A stretch of DNA of 47,187 nt, taken from a virus. The stretch spans positions 1 to 47,187 of the IMG/VR virus record IMGVR_UViG_3300047324_000048; one strand, given 5' to 3'. Below are positions 44,758 through 47,187 of the stretch, in pieces. Under the pieces are notes generated by a model. The model was not told where the DNA came from. It worked only from the letters and a program-made list of their open reading frames with translations, and did no database searches. The stretch's first letter is position 1; each line of letters begins with the position of its first letter. A program made the translations under genes and the position numbers.

Positions 44758-45146
44758 CGCGACAGCTCCGAAAGAGCGGCAGCGGCTTCGCGCATGAGAG
44801 ATGCGCCCGCTTCATCGAACATTGCGGGTTCGTCCGTGTTGGCCTTTGCGTACTCAAGAAGTTCGGTGATAAGTTCCGCGTGGTCGCGAGGCGCGGAGGC
44901 GGGAATGGGGACGGGCCTATGATCTCCGCCGCAACCGCACTTAAAGAACGAGCAGAGCAGGCCGTGTGGATTGCCGCGAACCGAGCCGCACTCTAGGCAA
45001 ACCGTTCTGGAACAAACAATTTCACTTGCTGTAAAAAAGTGGTTCTCTTTACCGTGGAGACGATGGGGCTTTAAGCACGTCCCGCCTTTGCCGTCAGGAT
45101 AAATACAGTAGCCCTCAATAAGCGTGGTGTTAAAATCTGCGTCCAT
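44754..45146 (-). CDS. Cys-rich zinc-ribbon-like protein, 130 aa
   Basis: 130 residues from ATG 45146 with GAGAGGA upstream. First ~85 residues hold two or more zinc sites: YCIYPDGKGGTCLK, CSRTVCLECGSVRGN and CSFFKCGCGGDH. The C-terminal half is a helical, acidic tail (PRDHAELITELLEYA, EAGASLMREAAAALSEL). Probably a nucleic-acid or protein adaptor. Not recognised as a defined family. Confidence 0.6.
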   Translation of the reverse strand: MDADFNTTLIEGYCIYPDGKGGTCLKPHRLHGKENHFFTASEIVCSRTVCLECGSVRGNPHGLLCSFFKCGCGGDHRPVPIPASAPRDHAELITELLEYAKANTDEPAMFDEAGASLMREAAAALSELSR

Positions 45147-45495
45147 GTTCGAGTCCTCTCCGGTATGCGGCATCCATTTCTTTTTGAACCTGCTCTCGCG
45201 TCGGGGCATCCGTTACCACCTCTACCACCTCTGGCTCGCCGCGAGGCGCGGAGGCGGCTGGGTTCGGGCATTTCTCGCAAAGCCCGTGGTCGCAGATTGT
45301 GCGGCCTCTTTTGATGCACAACGGGCAGGGCGAACCGCACTTCGGGCAACACCCCGTGGCTTCGCTTACCGCTGGGGCAGCAACGCGACGATGGTGGCAA
45401 GCCGCGTACCCCCACTCCTTGCGGCACCCCGCGTCGTGCTCGTCATGGTCCGCGATTTCGCACCCTGGGAACGCGCAGGCTGGATCACTCATCAT
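45130..45495 (-). CDS. Cys-rich zinc protein, 121 aa
   Basis: 121 residues, starting with two methionines. N-terminal half contains many cysteines and histidines: PACAFPGCEIADHDEHDAGC, AACHHRRV, GCCPKCGSPCPLCIKRG and CDHGLCEKC, giving at least two four-cysteine zinc knuckles. A Pro/Ala linker and a helical tail (TREQVQKEMDAAYRRG) follow. Looks like a zinc-ribbon adaptor protein. It overlaps the exonuclease start region by 11 bases. Confidence 0.65.
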   Translation of the reverse strand: MMSDPACAFPGCEIADHDEHDAGCRKEWGYAACHHRRVAAPAVSEATGCCPKCGSPCPLCIKRGRTICDHGLCEKCPNPAASAPRGEPEVVEVVTDAPTREQVQKEMDAAYRRGLEHGRRF

Positions 45496-46621
45496 CTTCG
45501 TCGACCGCCTTGCCGATCGCGAACCGCGGCTTGCCCTGGGTGGTCGTCCAGAGCCCTTCCAACCGGGGATCGTTCTCGTACTTCTTCAGCTTCGGCTTGG
45601 ACATGCCGTTAAAGAGCGCGAACAGCTCGTCACCGAGCGCGTGGTAGGCGGCCGGGGTGTCCGCAATCGTCAAGGACGCCGCCGGCAGTTTGTAGGCCGC
45701 CTCGATCGTTTCGACGACCCCTTTGCCGTTTTTTCGTTCTACGGCCACCGGGCCGTTCGTATCGACCCACTTCTTGAGCGATGCCTTGCGGGTCTTCAAC
45801 GCCGCCTCAAGCACCAGGACGTCTTCGACCTGCTTCTTCGCATCGTCGATCGTGAGCGCTAGGTGCCCTTGCTCGCGTAAGGCGAGCGCTTCGACGCATT
45901 GCAGCGCGATCGGACAGTAGGAGCACGCCTTGCCCGGAGAGGGCGGGTACGCGCCGGAAGCGCGCGCGCGGCGCATCCGCTCATAGACGGCGATGGCTCG
46001 GCGGCGTACGTTGTCGTAGTCCCACGGCTTCATTTCGTACCAATCCGAATCTATCCCGAATCGCACGTACGCATTGCGGACCTTGATCCGCTCGTCGGGG
46101 TAACTCGTCTTGAGCATCAAGCCTTGGAGGTGGAGCTGGAACTCGTTCGCATCGCTCTGCTCGGCGCTCCACGAGCTCTTGTAGTCGGTGTTGCCGATGA
46201 AGGTTCCCTCGGCGTCCTTGTAGCGGCGTACGTCATCCAGGCGCCCCACCAGCGGCGGGATGCCCGGGGCAAGTTCAATCTCGATCCATTGTTCCAGCTC
46301 GATCAGCTCGCCCTCGTGGTGCTTGTAGCGCTTGGCGAACCCTTTGGCCATGACCATGACCTCGGGGAATCGTTCGGTGGTCGGCTCGTTGCTGCGCATG
46401 AAGTGGCTCTGGACGATATCGGCGGCGGCAGCCGCGTCGACGCCTGGGAGCCCGTGGTCTTCGCAATGCCGGACGATATCCTCGATCACGGCATGGATGT
46501 GCCGGCCGTCCAGCAGCGGCTCGGAGGGGATGGTCGCGACGCCTTCAAGGCGCTCTTGCTTATACCGCTTCGGGCACGTTTCAAATGCGTCGATTTGGCT
46601 GAAGCTGATATGCTCGCTCAT
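45485..46621 (-). CDS. PD-(D/E)XK exonuclease with Fe-S cysteines (RecB/Cas4-like)
   Basis: 378 residues. SFSQIDAFETCPKRYK holds the first cysteine (Cys16), HAVIEDIV follows (His44), then GRLDD (127-130) and NTDYKSS (144-150) as the PD-(D/E)XK core, and QLHLQGLML (162-170) as the Q-motif. CSYCPIALQC (233-242) supplies three more cysteines for a 4Fe-4S cluster. This is the RecB-family nuclease layout of phage exonucleases that pair with an annealing protein; ERF at the left end of the window is the likely partner. The C-terminal ~100 residues are a separate helical-beta domain. Confidence 0.85.
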   Translation of the reverse strand: MSEHISFSQIDAFETCPKRYKQERLEGVATIPSEPLLDGRHIHAVIEDIVRHCEDHGLPGVDAAAAADIVQSHFMRSNEPTTERFPEVMVMAKGFAKRYKHHEGELIELEQWIEIELAPGIPPLVGRLDDVRRYKDAEGTFIGNTDYKSSWSAEQSDANEFQLHLQGLMLKTSYPDERIKVRNAYVRFGIDSDWYEMKPWDYDNVRRRAIAVYERMRRARASGAYPPSPGKACSYCPIALQCVEALALREQGHLALTIDDAKKQVEDVLVLEAALKTRKASLKKWVDTNGPVAVERKNGKGVVETIEAAYKLPAASLTIADTPAAYHALGDELFALFNGMSKPKLKKYENDPRLEGLWTTTQGKPRFAIGKAVDEDDE

Positions 46622-47187
46622 GCTTTTGCCCCTGCATCGGCCTTGATCGAAGCCATCGCTCCCTCGTTGGTCGCGTAGAAATCGGGAATCGGCTTGTTGG
46701 GCCGCGAGGCGGCGTAGATCAACGCCCCCGCCGCCGCTGGACCAACGAGATTCTCAAGGACGCGCCCGCCTTCGCCGGCAAGCGCTACGGCCCAGCCCGC
46801 GCGGCAATGCGTCGTTTCGCAGGTGTGCCAATTGGTCATTTCGAGCGCGCCGCCCGCGTCGATCGCCGCGAGAATTCGCTCGTCGATGTTTTCAACGACG
46901 AGCTTCGTAGGGAGAACGGCGTCCCTGAGAACGGCGTCCCTGAGAACGGCGTCCCTGAGATCGGCGTCCCTGAGATCGGCGCCCGTGAGATCGGCGCGCG
47001 TGAGATCGGCGCGCGTGAGAACGGCGCCCCTGAGATCGGCGCGCGTGAGAACGGCGCCCCTGAGAACGGCGTCCGTGAGAACGGCGTCCGTGAGAACGGC
47101 GCCCGTGAGAACGGCGCCCCTGAGATCGGCGCGCGTGAGAACGGCGCCCCTGAGAACGGCGTCCGTGAGAACGGCGCCCGTGAGATC
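46618..47187 (-). CDS. pentapeptide-repeat protein, N-terminus beyond window
   Basis: The gene enters from the right edge with about 18 in-frame pentapeptides of A(V/D)LxG/xD type (ADLRG, AVLTD, ADLTR), which build a right-handed quadrilateral beta-helix of the kind that can mimic DNA. The repeats end at AVLPTKLVVENIDE. The C-terminal ~90 residues contain HTCETTHCRAGWAVALAGEG, a Cys/His-rich helical cap, and a tail. The stop is coupled by ATGA to the exonuclease start. Length, start and true N-terminus are unknown. It may inhibit a host enzyme such as gyrase, but no evidence decides. Confidence 0.75.
   Translation of the reverse strand, partial: DLTGAVLTDAVLRGAVLTRADLRGAVLTGAVLTDAVLTDAVLRGAVLTRADLRGAVLTRADLTRADLTGADLRDADLRDAVLRDAVLRDAVLPTKLVVENIDERILAAIDAGGALEMTNWHTCETTHCRAGWAVALAGEGGRVLENLVGPAAAGALIYAASRPNKPIPDFYATNEGAMASIKADAGAKA
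46912..47187 (-). repeat. 15-bp tandem array encoding the pentapeptides (continues past the edge)
   Basis: About 18 units of GAGAACGGCGTCCCT and near-identical variants, differing mainly at two positions (AC or TC, and the four bases after GGCG). The units are so alike that the array looks newly expanded, and the window ends inside it. Confidence 0.85.

Noticed and set aside
1-47187. Window as a complete circular genome
   Set aside because: Joining the ends puts the ERF frame out of register with the pentapeptide frame, and both end genes are truncated.

Overview
This window is a large, nearly gapless piece of the genome of a tailed double-stranded DNA bacteriophage, probably of podovirus (P22-like) build. 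It carries a portal, a capsid protein, head-closure and tail-hub proteins, a short fibre-like protein, ejection-type virion proteins and a large terminase. I saw no tail tube, sheath, tape-measure or baseplate genes. No integrase, RNA polymerase or DNA polymerase gene was seen, but both ends are open: the left end cuts an ERF recombinase gene and the right end stops inside a 15-bp tandem array. The DNA is GC-rich throughout. The host cannot be fixed from the sequence. GC-rich codon use, Pro-Thr-Pro spacers on exported proteins and possible leaderless starts hint at an uncultured soil or freshwater lineage, but that is a guess.

Layout: (1) Positions 1-6717, minus strand: a recombination and replication operon read right to left. 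It holds zinc-ribbon proteins, an SF2 helicase, HNH nuclease, replication initiator with an internal iteron array, DnaB-type helicase, RusA resolvase and ERF annealing protein. Most neighbours overlap by ATGA or GTGA. (2) 6718-7373: a non-coding divergent control region. (3) 7374-11821, plus strand: a small HTH regulator, an 11-bp direct-repeat array, short early genes, a putative small terminase, a parS-like palindrome beside a consensus promoter, a KGG-repeat gene and a GroES-like gene. (4) 11818-13893, minus strand: the large terminase, inverted relative to its neighbours. (5) 13915-40527, plus strand: the virion and lysis block. It runs from exported repeat proteins, LamG protein and endolysin through portal, basic protein, scaffold, capsid, decoration, adaptor, tail hub, fibre and holin-like genes to ejection proteins, an M15-like peptidase and a 1519-residue virion protein. 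(6) 40406-47187, minus strand: a second early operon with a PD-(D/E)XK exonuclease, pentapeptide-repeat protein, many small Cys-rich or coiled-coil proteins, an amber-interrupted Dam methyltransferase and a C5 methyltransferase.

How it fits together: the exonuclease and ERF protein would form a two-component recombination pair. The initiator, DnaB and iteron origin would start replication, with RusA and HNH resolving or nicking products. TerS and TerL package DNA through the portal. The endolysin and membrane proteins lyse the cell. The two methyltransferases would modify phage or host DNA.

The least ordinary features are four Sec-signal-bearing, Cys-paired, repeat-rich proteins inside the morphogenesis block; the parS-like site abutting a promoter whose start point falls on the next gene's ATG; the iteron origin phased at 11 bp inside the initiator gene; a -1 frame overlap joining a virion protein to a peptidase; an in-frame amber codon in the Dam gene; and a zinc-finger gene lying antisense inside the early operon.
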